Assembly: GCA_964371865.1 (NCBI GenBank)
Contig: CAYJOR010000004.1
Span: forward strand, 1 to 64,000
DNA: 64,000 nt
Source of the DNA: CAYJAZ01 sp964371865
GTDB lineage: Bacteria; Desulfobacterota; Desulfovibrionia; Desulfovibrionales; Desulfovibrionaceae
Direction of reading: 5' to 3'
Numbering within the stretch: position 1 is the stretch's first letter; each line of letters begins with the position of its first letter. The notes beneath the pieces are model-generated. The model worked only from the letters and a program-made list of their open reading frames with translations. It ran no database searches and was not told where the DNA came from. A program made the position numbers and the translations under genes. Positions 35,834 to 44,186 of this stretch are shown piece after piece.

Positions 35834-37099
35834 TTAAATAAGTTGACCATCTTTTTCTTTTAAAAAGAAAGTTCCTACAAAGGCTAAACCCGTACATAGA
35901 AGAAAGAGCATGCAAATTGGTTGAAACATTTCAGCGGATAATTTATCAACAAATCCGGCTTTGTCGAGTATAATTCCTATTGCCGGCTGCATGATAGCTG
36001 AACCCGCCATACTGATTGAGTATACGAGGCCATTCGCTGTGCTCGCAATGTTTTTTGCGTAAAGTTCACGAGCCGCTGCCATATAAAGGCCGGCCGGAGC
36101 TGTAATTACTACTGATAAAGCAATTCCCCAAGCATAGAGTTCATATTTTGTAAAGCTTCCATTTCTCATGTATAGATACGCAAAGATTGAGAATAAAGCA
36201 GCATTTGCAAGAATAATCACCATTTTTCTAGATGATGATTTTTGTGCTATTGTAGCAAAAATAATCGGTGTAAAAATAGTGATTCCTGCCGCAATACTTA
36301 ATAGTGAACTCATTTCATTACGTGTAAGAGCACCAACTTCTGTGTAATATAAACCGGCCCAAAGTCCTACAAATCCAAATAAAATCGCAGCATTAGCTGA
36401 AAAAACTAAGGCGATAATCCAGAAATTTGATTTTTTCACTACTAATTTTATTGAGTCAGCTATTGATATCTTTTCTTCAGTATTTTCTGCCACTTGTTTC
36501 ACTTCTTTTACTTGTGATTGACTTGAATCAGAATCCTTTAAGAAAATCCAAGTGACTACAGTGAGAGCAGCCGTCACTACAAAAAGACCTTGAGAAGAAA
36601 CTCTCCAACCAAAGTTTTCAACAATATACGAAAGTGGCATACCCGCAAGCATAGAACCAATACCAACAGCAACAGCTAAAACTGATGATATTATAATCGT
36701 ATAAGCTTTTTTATTAAACCAGTTTGCAAGTACTTTATACGCCGGCATTAGAATAAGCGCGCAACCTACGCCAACACAGAGCCTTCCCATAAACACAACG
36801 GTACTACCAGTGCCTACAGCAAAAAGAAAAGTACCTATTGATGTGCATAACAGAGCGAAAGTCATAAGTTTTTTTGGTGATACTTTATCCGATAAAATTC
36901 CGCTTGGAATTTGTAAGAAAGCATAAGGATAAAAATATGCAGATGCCAATAATCCCATAAACGCTGCGTTTACACCTAAATCCGTCATCATTGCATTCGA
37001 CATAACAGCCGGACTCATACGGTGAAAGATTACAATAGTATAAGCCAAAATACAGATAGTTAAGATAAACCATCTGTATGAAGAAGTTTTAGATTCCAT
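35834..37099 (-). CDS. Major facilitator superfamily transporter
   Basis: A 421-residue, 12-segment MFS carrier. The loop 2-3 signature is GILSDKVSPKKLM; a long charged central loop (SDSSQSQVKEVKQVAENTEEK) separates the two halves. The N-terminal sequence RWFILTICILAYTIVIFHRMSPAVMS resembles organic-anion/sugar-acid importers of the MFS. It is transcribed towards the cyclase and lies 260 bases after the aldehyde dehydrogenase gene on the same strand, with a family I element between. It might import the aromatic or alcohol substrate of the preceding two enzymes, but this is only context. Confidence 0.88.
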   Translation of the reverse strand: MESKTSSYRWFILTICILAYTIVIFHRMSPAVMSNAMMTDLGVNAAFMGLLASAYFYPYAFLQIPSGILSDKVSPKKLMTFALLCTSIGTFLFAVGTGSTVVFMGRLCVGVGCALILMPAYKVLANWFNKKAYTIIISSVLAVAVGIGSMLAGMPLSYIVENFGWRVSSQGLFVVTAALTVVTWIFLKDSDSSQSQVKEVKQVAENTEEKISIADSIKLVVKKSNFWIIALVFSANAAILFGFVGLWAGLYYTEVGALTRNEMSSLLSIAAGITIFTPIIFATIAQKSSSRKMVIILANAALFSIFAYLYMRNGSFTKYELYAWGIALSVVITAPAGLYMAAARELYAKNIASTANGLVYSISMAGSAIMQPAIGIILDKAGFVDKLSAEMFQPICMLFLLCTGLAFVGTFFLKEKDGQLI

Positions 37100-37126
37100 T
37101 AATACTCCATTTATTTTTTTGCTTTA

Positions 37127-37282
37127 TCTAGGTGAGTTTCTAAATTAATTCTTTTACCTTTTGAGTATCGTAATAGTAATTTTTTATTTCAAATAGCGTA
37201 TATTTTGGTGTGCTCCGGTCATAAAAAATGACTTATTCATTATTGAGAGAGCAAAATGTTCTAATTTAGAAACATAGTTTAG
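37127..37282. repeat. Two-ended MITE-like element, family I (about 155 bp)
   Basis: Left end TCTAGGTGAGTTTCTAAATT, right end CTAATTTAGAAACATAGTTTA, bounded by TA. The core TATTTTGGTGTGCTCCGGTC aligns with the cores at 27339 and 31354. It lies between the MFS and aldehyde dehydrogenase genes. Confidence 0.75.
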
Positions 37283-37350
37283 CTTATAGAATTGTTGATA
37301 ATTATTTTTTAAGGAAAGGGGGAGTTTCTCCCCCTCATCTTCAGAGAATG
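37283..37350. repeat. Partial family II repeat
   Basis: TTGTTGATAATTATTTTTTA is followed by AGGAAAGGGGGAGTTTCTCCCCC, matching the first half of the copies at 33890 and 40215. The second half is missing. GGGGGAG and CTCCCCC form a small hairpin that might also terminate the upstream gene. Confidence 0.6.
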
Positions 37351-37358
37351 AAAGCTAA

Positions 37359-38795
37359 TTAAAATCTTTTCGTTGTTTGAACGCTAATCCACTTTTCAAC
37401 GGTGAACTTTTCCATAACCCATTTGCCGTTAAATCGACCAACACCAGACTCTTTATTGCCACCGAACATTACATGCGGTTCATCGTTGATAGATTGATCA
37501 TTTACGTGTACCATGCCTGATTTTATTTGTTTGGCAACTTGCATACCGTGGTATAAATCAGAGGTGAAGACACTTCCGCTTAGTCCGTAGCAAGAATCGT
37601 TAGCAAGTGCAATAGCTTCTTCCTCATCTTTAGCGCGGATAAGGCAGCAAACAGGACCAAATACTTCATTAACCGCCGCCGGCATATCGTTGGTAACTTC
37701 TGTGAAAATCCAAGGTGAAATATTATTACCTACAGTTTTTCCTTCTAAAGCAACAACCGCCGTAGTGCCTTCCATCGCCTTGATAAAACCTTCAACACTT
37801 TTCACTTGTGAACTACTAATGATAGGTCCAAGGAAAGTATTAGGATCGGCAGGGTCGCCAACAGGGAGGTGTTTTGCTTTTTCAATGAAAGATTTAGCAA
37901 ACTCATCGTATTTTGAATCAATAATAATAATACGATTTAATGCCATACATACTTGCCCTTGGTTGAAGAATGCACCAAAAACAGCCGCAGAAGTTGCATC
38001 GTCTATGTTAGCATCTTCAAGAACTATCATGGCATTATTTCCGCCTAGTTCAAGCGAAACGTCTTTAATCATACCACCGGCTACTGCTCCAATACGCTTA
38101 CCAACATCGGTTGACCCCGTGAACGAGATAAGGCTTGCTGTTGGGTGAGCTACAAGATAATCACCAATTTCAGCACCACTACCGGCAATAACGTTTAATA
38201 AACCTTTTGGCATGCCGGCTTTTTCAAAGAAATCTGCAATTAAGAATGCAGATGCGGGAGTATCAGTTGCAGGTTTTAAAACTACGGCATTACCTGATGC
38301 AATTGCAGGAATAACAGAGCGCATTGCAAGAACTAAAGGTACGTTCCAAGGTGCAATAACAGTTATAACGCCCTTTGCTTCACGTATAATATAATTTTCT
38401 TTTCCAGGAATATTTGAAGGAAGAATTTTTCCTTCCATCATATAAGGAATACGTGTTGCTTCACGTACAATTTTTAGACTTGTATAAAATTCAAAGTTTT
38501 TTTTAGGAGCAATAAAGCCTCCCTCTTCTGTGAGAGTTGCATAGATATTTTCTTTTGAGTCGATAATTGCTTGATAAAGTTTATCAAGATATTCGATTTT
38601 ATGTTCCGGCGAAGTGTTAGCCCATTCTTTTTGAGCATTTGCAGCAGCTTCATAAGCAGCATCAACATCTTTTATTGACGCAGATTGATAACGATAAATT
38701 TCTTCACCTGTATAAGGATTAGTGTTTATCATTTCTCTTGAACCTGTTCCTGTTACCCATTCACCGTTAATGTATTGTTGAGGATAATGCTTCAT
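37359..38795 (-). CDS. NAD(P)-dependent aldehyde dehydrogenase (benzaldehyde/vanillin dehydrogenase-like)
   Basis: Oxidises an aldehyde to the carboxylic acid. The 478-residue protein has the catalytic Cys in NQGQVCMALNR (near 281), the general-base Glu in SLELGGNN (near 248), cofactor motifs PWNVPL and FTGSTDVGKRIG, and the FGPV motif. The short N-terminus and MALNRII context resemble benzaldehyde/salicylaldehyde/vanillin dehydrogenases. It is 47 bases downstream of the aryl-alcohol-type dehydrogenase on the same strand, so the pair probably oxidises an (aromatic) alcohol to the acid in two steps. Confidence 0.9.
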   Translation of the reverse strand: MKHYPQQYINGEWVTGTGSREMINTNPYTGEEIYRYQSASIKDVDAAYEAAANAQKEWANTSPEHKIEYLDKLYQAIIDSKENIYATLTEEGGFIAPKKNFEFYTSLKIVREATRIPYMMEGKILPSNIPGKENYIIREAKGVITVIAPWNVPLVLAMRSVIPAIASGNAVVLKPATDTPASAFLIADFFEKAGMPKGLLNVIAGSGAEIGDYLVAHPTASLISFTGSTDVGKRIGAVAGGMIKDVSLELGGNNAMIVLEDANIDDATSAAVFGAFFNQGQVCMALNRIIIIDSKYDEFAKSFIEKAKHLPVGDPADPNTFLGPIISSSQVKSVEGFIKAMEGTTAVVALEGKTVGNNISPWIFTEVTNDMPAAVNEVFGPVCCLIRAKDEEEAIALANDSCYGLSGSVFTSDLYHGMQVAKQIKSGMVHVNDQSINDEPHVMFGGNKESGVGRFNGKWVMEKFTVEKWISVQTTKRF

Positions 38796-38842
38796 TTTAT
38801 TACTTCTCCAAAATTTTTTTATTGATTTTTATTGTATCTTTT

Positions 38843-39928
38843 TTACATAACCAAAACAGCTTTCACGCAAGAATGTGCTTCGTCAAAAGCTTTTTGTATA
38901 TCTTTGAACTCGTAATATTTCACGAGTTTATCAATTGGGAATTGCCCTTTTTTATAATATTCAAGTAAGGCAGGAATGAACACTTGAGGAACTGAATCTC
39001 CCTCAACAACTCCAAGAAGTGATTTTGCATCACCCATAAGTTCAGTTTGAATATGAAAAGTGATGTCGCCGGTAGCACCCAAAACAACGGTTGAACCTCT
39101 AAAGCGAGTGCAATTCATTGCTTTTCTTACAGATTCACCACTTCCTGTTGTGTCGATAGAGTAGTGGCAACCACCATTTGTAATACTTTTGATTTCAGCA
39201 ACAATATCATCAACTTCTTTTGCGTTAATACAATGTGTTGCGCCTAATTCTTTTGCCATTTCAAGTTTCATTGGTGAAATATCAACAGCAATAATAGTTG
39301 TACAAACAGCTATCTTTGCCGCCATAATTGCGCTAAGTCCAACAGTTCCGCAGCCAATAATTGCTATACTTGAAGCCGGTTTTGGCTGTAGTCTATTCAA
39401 AACTGCGCCGGCACCTGTTTGTACACCACACCCTAAAGGTCCGATAAGGCCTAAATCAATATCTTTATCAACTTTATAAACGCTTTTTGTATCTACCACA
39501 ATATAGTTAGCAAAGCCGGATTGTGCGAAGAATGTGTAAATAGTTTCATCGCCTTTTGAGATAATTGTTTTGCCGTTATTTGTTGTTCCGCCAAAGTTGA
39601 TTTCGTTAAAACGCATGCAAGCATAAGGATGCCCTTCATAGCAGTTGTCGCAACGTCCGCAAGAGCCATAGCTTACGCCAACATGATCGCCCTCTTCAAA
39701 ACCGACAACCCCAGGACCAACAGCTTCAATAATACCACTTGCTTCATGCCCCAAAACAATAGGCATTGGAGTTGGAATATGACCACGGCGAACTGCCTCA
39801 TCGGTATGGCATACACCACAAGAATGAACCTTTATAAGCACTTCGCCAAAACTCGGTGCTTCTAATTCTACTTCTTCTAGTGAAAATTGTGAATTAAGTC
39901 CTCGTGTTACAGCAGCAGTAATTTTCAT
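38843..39928 (-). CDS. Zinc-dependent alcohol dehydrogenase (aryl-alcohol dehydrogenase-like)
   Basis: Medium-chain dehydrogenase of 361 residues. Catalytic zinc: Cys in SCGVCHTDE (about 37) and GHEASG (His about 61). Structural zinc: four Cys in CGRCDNCYEGHPYAC (about 92-106). NAD(P) fold: IIGCGTVGLSAIMAAKI with Asp in AVDISP, suggesting NAD. The LGLIGPLGCGVQTGAGAVLN segment is typical of AdhC/benzyl-alcohol dehydrogenases. First gene of a unit with the aldehyde dehydrogenase; its promoter region carries a CRP-type palindrome, with a Crp/Fnr gene in the divergent orientation. Aromatic substrate is inferred from family resemblance. Confidence 0.9.
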   Translation of the reverse strand: MKITAAVTRGLNSQFSLEEVELEAPSFGEVLIKVHSCGVCHTDEAVRRGHIPTPMPIVLGHEASGIIEAVGPGVVGFEEGDHVGVSYGSCGRCDNCYEGHPYACMRFNEINFGGTTNNGKTIISKGDETIYTFFAQSGFANYIVVDTKSVYKVDKDIDLGLIGPLGCGVQTGAGAVLNRLQPKPASSIAIIGCGTVGLSAIMAAKIAVCTTIIAVDISPMKLEMAKELGATHCINAKEVDDIVAEIKSITNGGCHYSIDTTGSGESVRKAMNCTRFRGSTVVLGATGDITFHIQTELMGDAKSLLGVVEGDSVPQVFIPALLEYYKKGQFPIDKLVKYYEFKDIQKAFDEAHSCVKAVLVM

Positions 39929-40052
39929 AATACACTCCTAAATGATTTTAACCTATAAAAATATAGCTTGTTTTGTACTGCAGAAATAAATCAAGTAAAA
40001 ACTGATTCAAACTATAAGCCTAGGATTATAATGCACATTTTTTTATTTTTGT

Positions 40053-40072
40053 ACTGTCTTAGATAAGACAGT
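40053..40072. promoter_or_regulatory. CRP/FNR-type operator palindrome
   Basis: ACTGTCTTAGATAAGACAGT is a perfect 20-bp palindrome with the CRP-like 5-6-5 spacing TGTCT-N6-AGACA. It lies in the divergent region between the alcohol dehydrogenase and a Crp/Fnr gene, whose product is the likely binder. A second inverted repeat, TATTCT-N5-AGAATA, is at 40093-40109. Confidence 0.65.
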
Positions 40073-40214
40073 TTATAAGAAATCTTAAAAATTATTCTCG
40101 ACAAGAATAGGAAAGTATACTAAAAACATAAAAGATTTTTGAGTTGAATCACTTCATTTTAATTTATATGTATAAAGTATATTTCAAGAGTTGGCATATT
40201 CGTACCTTTCTAAG

Positions 40215-40330
40215 ATGTTGATTTGTTGACAATTGTTTTTTAAGGAAAGGGGGAGTTTGAGGAGGAAAACCTCATTTTTCCAAAAAGATGTGCTTTTTCC
40301 CCTCAAGAAGTCATAAATTAGAATGACGTG
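40215..40330. repeat. Family II repeat upstream of a crp-type gene
   Basis: Begins TTGTTGACAATTGTTTTTTA with AGGAAAGGGGGAG, and ends AGTCATAAATTAGAATGACG. This is the best match to the copy at 33890. It separates the promoter palindromes from the gene start at 40352. Confidence 0.7.
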
Positions 40331-40351
40331 TGAGTTGAAGGACTATAGTAT

Positions 40352-41029
40352 ATGAAAAATAAAAAAGATGTTGAGCATTTTTCTTTGAAAGAAGTTAATA
40401 GTATGTGGCGTTCCATACTGCATTTAGGAGAAAAGAAAGTTCTTACAAAGGGTACAGTTTTGGAAATGCACCTAGACAATGGATTAATGCTTATAGATAA
40501 GGGACTTATTTCACTGAGAAGCCTCAACTCAGACGGGCGTGAAAGAGTGAGTATGTATATGGAGTCAGGATGCTTAATCGGTGAAGTACCTGCGCTGGTA
40601 GATACACAAAATTCAAATAGAGTGCCTCTTTATCACGTACATGAAGAAAGTATTGTTTATGCTTTTCCCTCTTCATTTTTGACAGATGCTAATTTTATAA
40701 AAACATATCCATATCTTATAATGAATGTAATGGAATCTTTTGCTTTGAAAGTACGCTATCTTTTCACTTTGGTAGGCGATAAGAGCGGTGAAAGCTCAAA
40801 AGAAATTATTTGTCGATATATCAATCGATTAGCAAGAAAGAACCATGCAGATGTATTCAATCCTCATATGTCACAAAGTGAATTTGCTTTGAGTTTAGGC
40901 TTGCATAGAAGCACTGTCTGTAGGATAATCAAAGAACTTCGCGAAGAAGGCGTATTAGGTGAATTTACAAAAAATAAGCTTGAAATACTTGATAGGGATA
41001 CTTTACGGAGTAAAGCATTTGGAGAGTGA
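40352..41029 (+). CDS. Crp/Fnr-family transcriptional regulator
   Basis: A 225-residue regulator: cyclic-nucleotide-binding-like beta-roll (about 25-125), a long dimer helix, and a C-terminal winged helix (MSQSEFALSLGLHRSTVCRIIKELREEGVLGEF, about 170-202). There is no FNR-type N-terminal cysteine cluster and no complete cAMP-binding signature, so it probably senses another small molecule, as CprK senses halophenols. It is divergent from the alcohol/aldehyde dehydrogenase pair and 0.9 kb from rdhA. It is clearly paralogous to the regulator at 46919-47596 (shared ALSLGLHR and N-terminal KEVNSMWR/KEINSVWR). Likely controls the dehydrogenase pair. Confidence 0.9.
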   Translation: MKNKKDVEHFSLKEVNSMWRSILHLGEKKVLTKGTVLEMHLDNGLMLIDKGLISLRSLNSDGRERVSMYMESGCLIGEVPALVDTQNSNRVPLYHVHEESIVYAFPSSFLTDANFIKTYPYLIMNVMESFALKVRYLFTLVGDKSGESSKEIICRYINRLARKNHADVFNPHMSQSEFALSLGLHRSTVCRIIKELREEGVLGEFTKNKLEILDRDTLRSKAFGE

Positions 41030-41046
41030 TTTTGTAACAAAATTTC

Positions 41047-41066
41047 TTAATTTATACACACCCTAA
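41047..41066. repeat. Solo family I end between convergent crp-type genes
   Basis: TTAATTTATACACACCCTAA matches the right end with a small change in the middle and has the final TA. It is 40 bases from the stop of the minus-strand regulator. Confidence 0.45.
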
Positions 41067-41108
41067 GCAAAATTAATACAAGCTTCACTTTCAAATTCAG
41101 TGATGAGA

Positions 41109-41801
41109 TTAAAAAGTATTAAATGAATATTGTTCACTAATTTTATTAAATTTTTCAAGATCAAGAATTTCTGTTTTATTTTTTTTATATGTTCCAATTA
41201 TTCCATCTTGTTGAAGTTTATTTAAAGCTCTGCTTATTGAAATGCGATGTATTCCAAGAAAATTTGCTAATTCTTGCTGAGTCAGGTTGGTTCTGGAATA
41301 TGTTATGTTCTTTTCTTGGAAAAGATTATTCTGCATTATTTTGCATATGACAGTATGTATAGAATCTGAACTAAGTAAAATCTTTTGTTCAGTGAGAGTA
41401 TCAAGCTTTGTTGCAAGAGTTTTTATTATTGTTAGCGCAAGATCAGGATAATCAGGCAGTAGTTTTTTATATACCCACTCCTCAGTGAAAGCATAGATGA
41501 TGCAGTCACTATCTAAATGAACTGAGGGAGGGAATGATTTTGACTCGGTGAAAAAAGAAGAAGTGGCAATCAAATCAGGAGCAGAAATTTTTGCAAGAAG
41601 GGTTTCACGTCCGTCTAAGTGTGTATGCCTAAAACTTACTTCACCCTTTTGTAAAAAATAAAGGTGTTTTATCTTTTGGTTTGATTCTAACAGTATGGAA
41701 TTTTTAGGCTTTACTATTTTTTCAGCTTCTTTAAAAGCTTTTTCCCACAAGCTTGATAACTGCTTGTTATAGGTTATATCTAATGTTGTTCCTAATACCA
41801 T
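41109..41801 (-). CDS. Crp/Fnr-family transcriptional regulator (RdhK/CprK-like position)
   Basis: A 230-residue Crp/Fnr protein with an N-terminal beta-roll (PKNSILLESNQKIKHLYFLQKGEVSFRHTHLDGRETLLAKI), a dimer helix and a C-terminal helix-turn-helix (LTQQELANFLGIHRISISRALNKLQQDGIIGTYKK, about 172-206). No FNR cysteine cluster. It is transcribed divergently from the reductive dehalogenase operon with a 159-base shared promoter region, the same position as CprK/RdhK regulators that activate rdh genes on binding an organohalide. No exact dehalobox (TTAAT-N4-ATTAA) is visible in that region, so its operator differs or is degenerate. Assignment as the rdh regulator is by context. Confidence 0.88.
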   Translation of the reverse strand: MVLGTTLDITYNKQLSSLWEKAFKEAEKIVKPKNSILLESNQKIKHLYFLQKGEVSFRHTHLDGRETLLAKISAPDLIATSSFFTESKSFPPSVHLDSDCIIYAFTEEWVYKKLLPDYPDLALTIIKTLATKLDTLTEQKILLSSDSIHTVICKIMQNNLFQEKNITYSRTNLTQQELANFLGIHRISISRALNKLQQDGIIGTYKKNKTEILDLEKFNKISEQYSFNTF

Positions 41802-41960
41802 GAAAAATCCTCTGAAAATGTAACATTTGTAGCGTTCATTTTTCCGTTTTTATGTTATAATTAAAAAACTAAATTGTAAATGGAGAATCATATGCTAGGG
41901 AATTTTGTGTAAATTATAACTTGTATTTTTCTATAACAAGCTTTAATATAAGGAGTAATT
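41802..41960. promoter_or_regulatory. Divergent promoter region crp-type gene / rdhA
   Basis: A -10-like TATAAT is at 41856-41861 in the rdhA direction. CTTGT and ACAAG arms lie at 41920-41940 close to the rdhA ribosome site (AAGGAG). TGTAAATGGA at 41875-41884 recurs at 47667-47676 between the third crp-type gene and the molybdenum hydroxylase. None of these is strong enough to name an operator. Confidence 0.45.
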
Positions 41961-43625
41961 ATGGTAGAGAACGAAAAAGATCCATTAGATATTATTAATG
42001 ATCCAGCAAATAAAATTAGCGTTGATCAAGCATATAAACTTGATGAAGATGATGTAAATGATAAAAAAACAGTAGAAGAAACAAAAAAAAGTGTTTCAAG
42101 ACGTAATTTTCTAAAACTTGGTGGCGCGGTGGCAGCTGTTGCTTCTGTTGCTGCTTCTGGCGCTGCAGGCTTTGCAACAGGGCGTTCAGCTGATGCGTAT
42201 ACTGGTCAAGGTAGAACTGTTCAGGGTGAAGATATGTTCTTTAATCGTGATCCTTTCAGAGTAGACGTAGCTCCAATGATGACACCAGTAGGTGAGGTTA
42301 CTCGCCCACACTGGACAGAAAATCTTCTTTTTACTTGGTCTATGGTAATGGGTTTTATTGGCAAAAAACAATGGAATCCTAGCATGGGCATGGAAGCTAT
42401 TCCAAATAAAGATTTGGTAGAGTATTATAAAAATAACCCAGGTCGTTACGAAAGTTTGGTTGAAAGAATTGGATTGCACGTTCAAAGACTTGAATACTTT
42501 AATACGGTAGCTTATAAACAATTTGCAATCGCCGATGCGTACAATTTAGCATATAGAGTTGCTCAAGCAAGTCATGCGGGTTCTACTATTCCTGAAGAAC
42601 CACATGATGTTTTTGTGAAAACTGGCGAACCGCAACCACCTGAAAAGTGGGATTATCGTCGTGTAAACAAAAAGAAAATGGAATTTAAATCTCCTGCACA
42701 TGCTACCAAATTAATTAAGCGTATGGCACATATTTTTGGAGCGCCTGTAGTAGGAATTTGTAAATTTGATGAACGTTTCATGTTTAGAGACTTTATGCGT
42801 GGAATGCCAAATCATGGTGCAGATTGGGGTGATAAAGTTCCTTCACACTGGAAGAGTATAATTGTATTTGGTACTCCAATGAACTGGGATACTATCTATG
42901 CTTCAATTGGCTATTCTACATCTATGGACGGTTATTTCAAAACTCGTTGTGTAGCTGGTTTGATGGAAACTTTTATTCAACGTTTAGGCCATCCAGCAAG
43001 AGCTCAATTTCCAGGTTTAGGTTTTGAAGTTATGGCAGCACCTTATGTAATGCTCAGTGGTTTAGCTGAATATTCAAGAGCAGGGCTTGTAATGGTGCCA
43101 GAATTAGGTTCAAACTTCAGAACTGGTGCTGTTATTACAGATATCGAATTTGAATATGATAAACCTATAGATATTAATATGGGTAAATTCTGTAAAAAAT
43201 GTAAGATTTGTGCAGAAACTTGTCCTTCAGGTGCAATTACTTTTGATGATGAGCCTACAAAAGTAGTACGTGGATTTAAACGTTGGGTACTAGATGAAGA
43301 AAAATGTCACCAAATGTGGGTTGCTGGTTCTACATCAAATGGTAATGGTTGCCGTGTTTGTATTGCCGTTTGCCCGTATACACGTAAAAATACATGGATT
43401 CATACAATTTCTCGTGAGCTAGAACCGCGTGACCCAACCGGTATGGTGGCTTCTGGTCTACTCGCAATGCAACAAAACTTCTTTAAATATCCAGCGGGTG
43501 AAGAGTTTAGAGCGCCATGGAACGGTGGACGTGAAGCACAATACCACGATCCAGTATGGTGGGAAAGAAGTGAAGAATTCTTTGGCAATATTCAACAGGA
43601 TTGGGAATACCAAGGAATGCATTAA
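41961..43625 (+). CDS. rdhA: Reductive dehalogenase catalytic subunit
   Basis: Corrinoid Fe-S enzyme that removes halogen from an organohalide as terminal electron acceptor at the outer face of the inner membrane. The 554-residue protein has a twin-arginine signal SRRNFLKLGG (Arg47-Arg48) followed by an Ala-rich segment, after an unusually long acidic 45-residue leader. Two Fe-S motifs near the end: C411-C414-C417-C421 (CKKCKICAETCPSG), and C449 with C464-C467-C471 (CRVCIAVCP). The middle is the corrinoid-binding domain; no CoB12 box is expected in this family. An AAGGAG site precedes the ATG. First gene of rdhA-rdhB-rdhC-orf-TPR. Substrate cannot be read; nearby aryl-alcohol-type genes hint at haloaromatics. 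Confidence 0.95.
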   Translation: MVENEKDPLDIINDPANKISVDQAYKLDEDDVNDKKTVEETKKSVSRRNFLKLGGAVAAVASVAASGAAGFATGRSADAYTGQGRTVQGEDMFFNRDPFRVDVAPMMTPVGEVTRPHWTENLLFTWSMVMGFIGKKQWNPSMGMEAIPNKDLVEYYKNNPGRYESLVERIGLHVQRLEYFNTVAYKQFAIADAYNLAYRVAQASHAGSTIPEEPHDVFVKTGEPQPPEKWDYRRVNKKKMEFKSPAHATKLIKRMAHIFGAPVVGICKFDERFMFRDFMRGMPNHGADWGDKVPSHWKSIIVFGTPMNWDTIYASIGYSTSMDGYFKTRCVAGLMETFIQRLGHPARAQFPGLGFEVMAAPYVMLSGLAEYSRAGLVMVPELGSNFRTGAVITDIEFEYDKPIDINMGKFCKKCKICAETCPSGAITFDDEPTKVVRGFKRWVLDEEKCHQMWVAGSTSNGNGCRVCIAVCPYTRKNTWIHTISRELEPRDPTGMVASGLLAMQQNFFKYPAGEEFRAPWNGGREAQYHDPVWWERSEEFFGNIQQDWEYQGMH

Positions 43626-43781
43626 GATTAGATTTTTGTGCACGAAAGTGTCCAAAAATCAATTATTCAGCGAAAGAAATGAGCAAATTCTTTAGCGAAC
43701 AAGTGGAAATGATATTTTCCACGTAGTGAGGTTTTTGTGCACGAAAGTGTCCAAAAACAATTATAATAAAGGAGAAAATTT
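43626..43781 (+). promoter_or_regulatory. Structured rdhA-rdhB intercistronic region with duplicated GAAA-loop hairpin
   Basis: The same 26-base hairpin occurs twice (43633-43658 and 43732-43757): TTTTTG and CAAAAA outer arms, one mismatch, then CAC-GAAA-GTG, a GNRA tetraloop. Between the copies are GCGAAAGAA/TTCTTTAGC (about 43671-43696) and GTGGAAA/TTTTCCAC (about 43703-43722). After the second copy comes AAAGGAG of rdhB. Likely acts in mRNA processing, stability or partial termination, giving different RdhA and RdhB levels. Confidence 0.65.
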
Positions 43782-44084
43782 ATGTTTCCAGGCGTAAATA
43801 TGCTAAATAGCCTTTTTTGGATGATATTTGGTGTAATGCAAATTCTCATCATCGCGGGCGCATATACATGGTTAAAAGAAAAAGGTAAGCAAGTAGCATG
43901 GTGGCAAATGGGTATTTTATATGGTACTTTTGCAATGTTCTTACTTACAATAGGCGGCGGTTTCACCTTGGCTGGTGAATACGAAAGTCAGGCTGGTTGG
44001 TATTTTATAGGTTTCCTAGGTGTACCATTAATATTAGTATTTGCTATTGCACTTAAATTGTTTGTTTTCAAAAAACAAGCATAA
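43782..44084 (+). CDS. rdhB: Reductive dehalogenase membrane anchor
   Basis: A 100-residue integral membrane protein with three hydrophobic segments (LNSLFWMIFGVMQILIIAGA, MGILYGTFAMFLLTIGGGFT, WYFIGFLGVPLILVFAIALK). The GEYESQAGW loop between segments 2 and 3 corresponds to the conserved Glu-containing loop of RdhB proteins. It anchors RdhA at the outer face of the cytoplasmic membrane. AAAGGAG lies 8 bases before the start. Second gene in the rdh operon, separated from rdhA by 156 bases of structured RNA. Confidence 0.93.
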   Translation: MFPGVNMLNSLFWMIFGVMQILIIAGAYTWLKEKGKQVAWWQMGILYGTFAMFLLTIGGGFTLAGEYESQAGWYFIGFLGVPLILVFAIALKLFVFKKQA

Positions 44085-44186
44085 TACAACTTAATTACTT
44101 GCAGTTTGTGATATTATGTAGTCATGGTCATAAATTGCAAGTAATAACTTTAAAATAAATGTTTAGATTGTTTTTGGAGTATCAAA

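Larger units (their letters stand above)
39929..40351. promoter_or_regulatory. Divergent control region adh / crp-type gene
   Basis: A 423-base region without genes. It holds the palindromes at 40053-40072 and 40093-40109 and a family II repeat at 40215-40330 next to the crp-type gene. Promoters for both directions must lie here; I cannot place -10/-35 boxes with confidence. Confidence 0.5.

Noticed and set aside
37690..38148. 152-residue plus-strand open frame
   Set aside because: Antisense to the aldehyde dehydrogenase with no ribosome site or recognisable motif.
41802..41960. Classical dehalobox (TTAAT-N4-ATTAA) upstream of rdhA
   Set aside because: No match with correct spacing; only weak partial inverted repeats.
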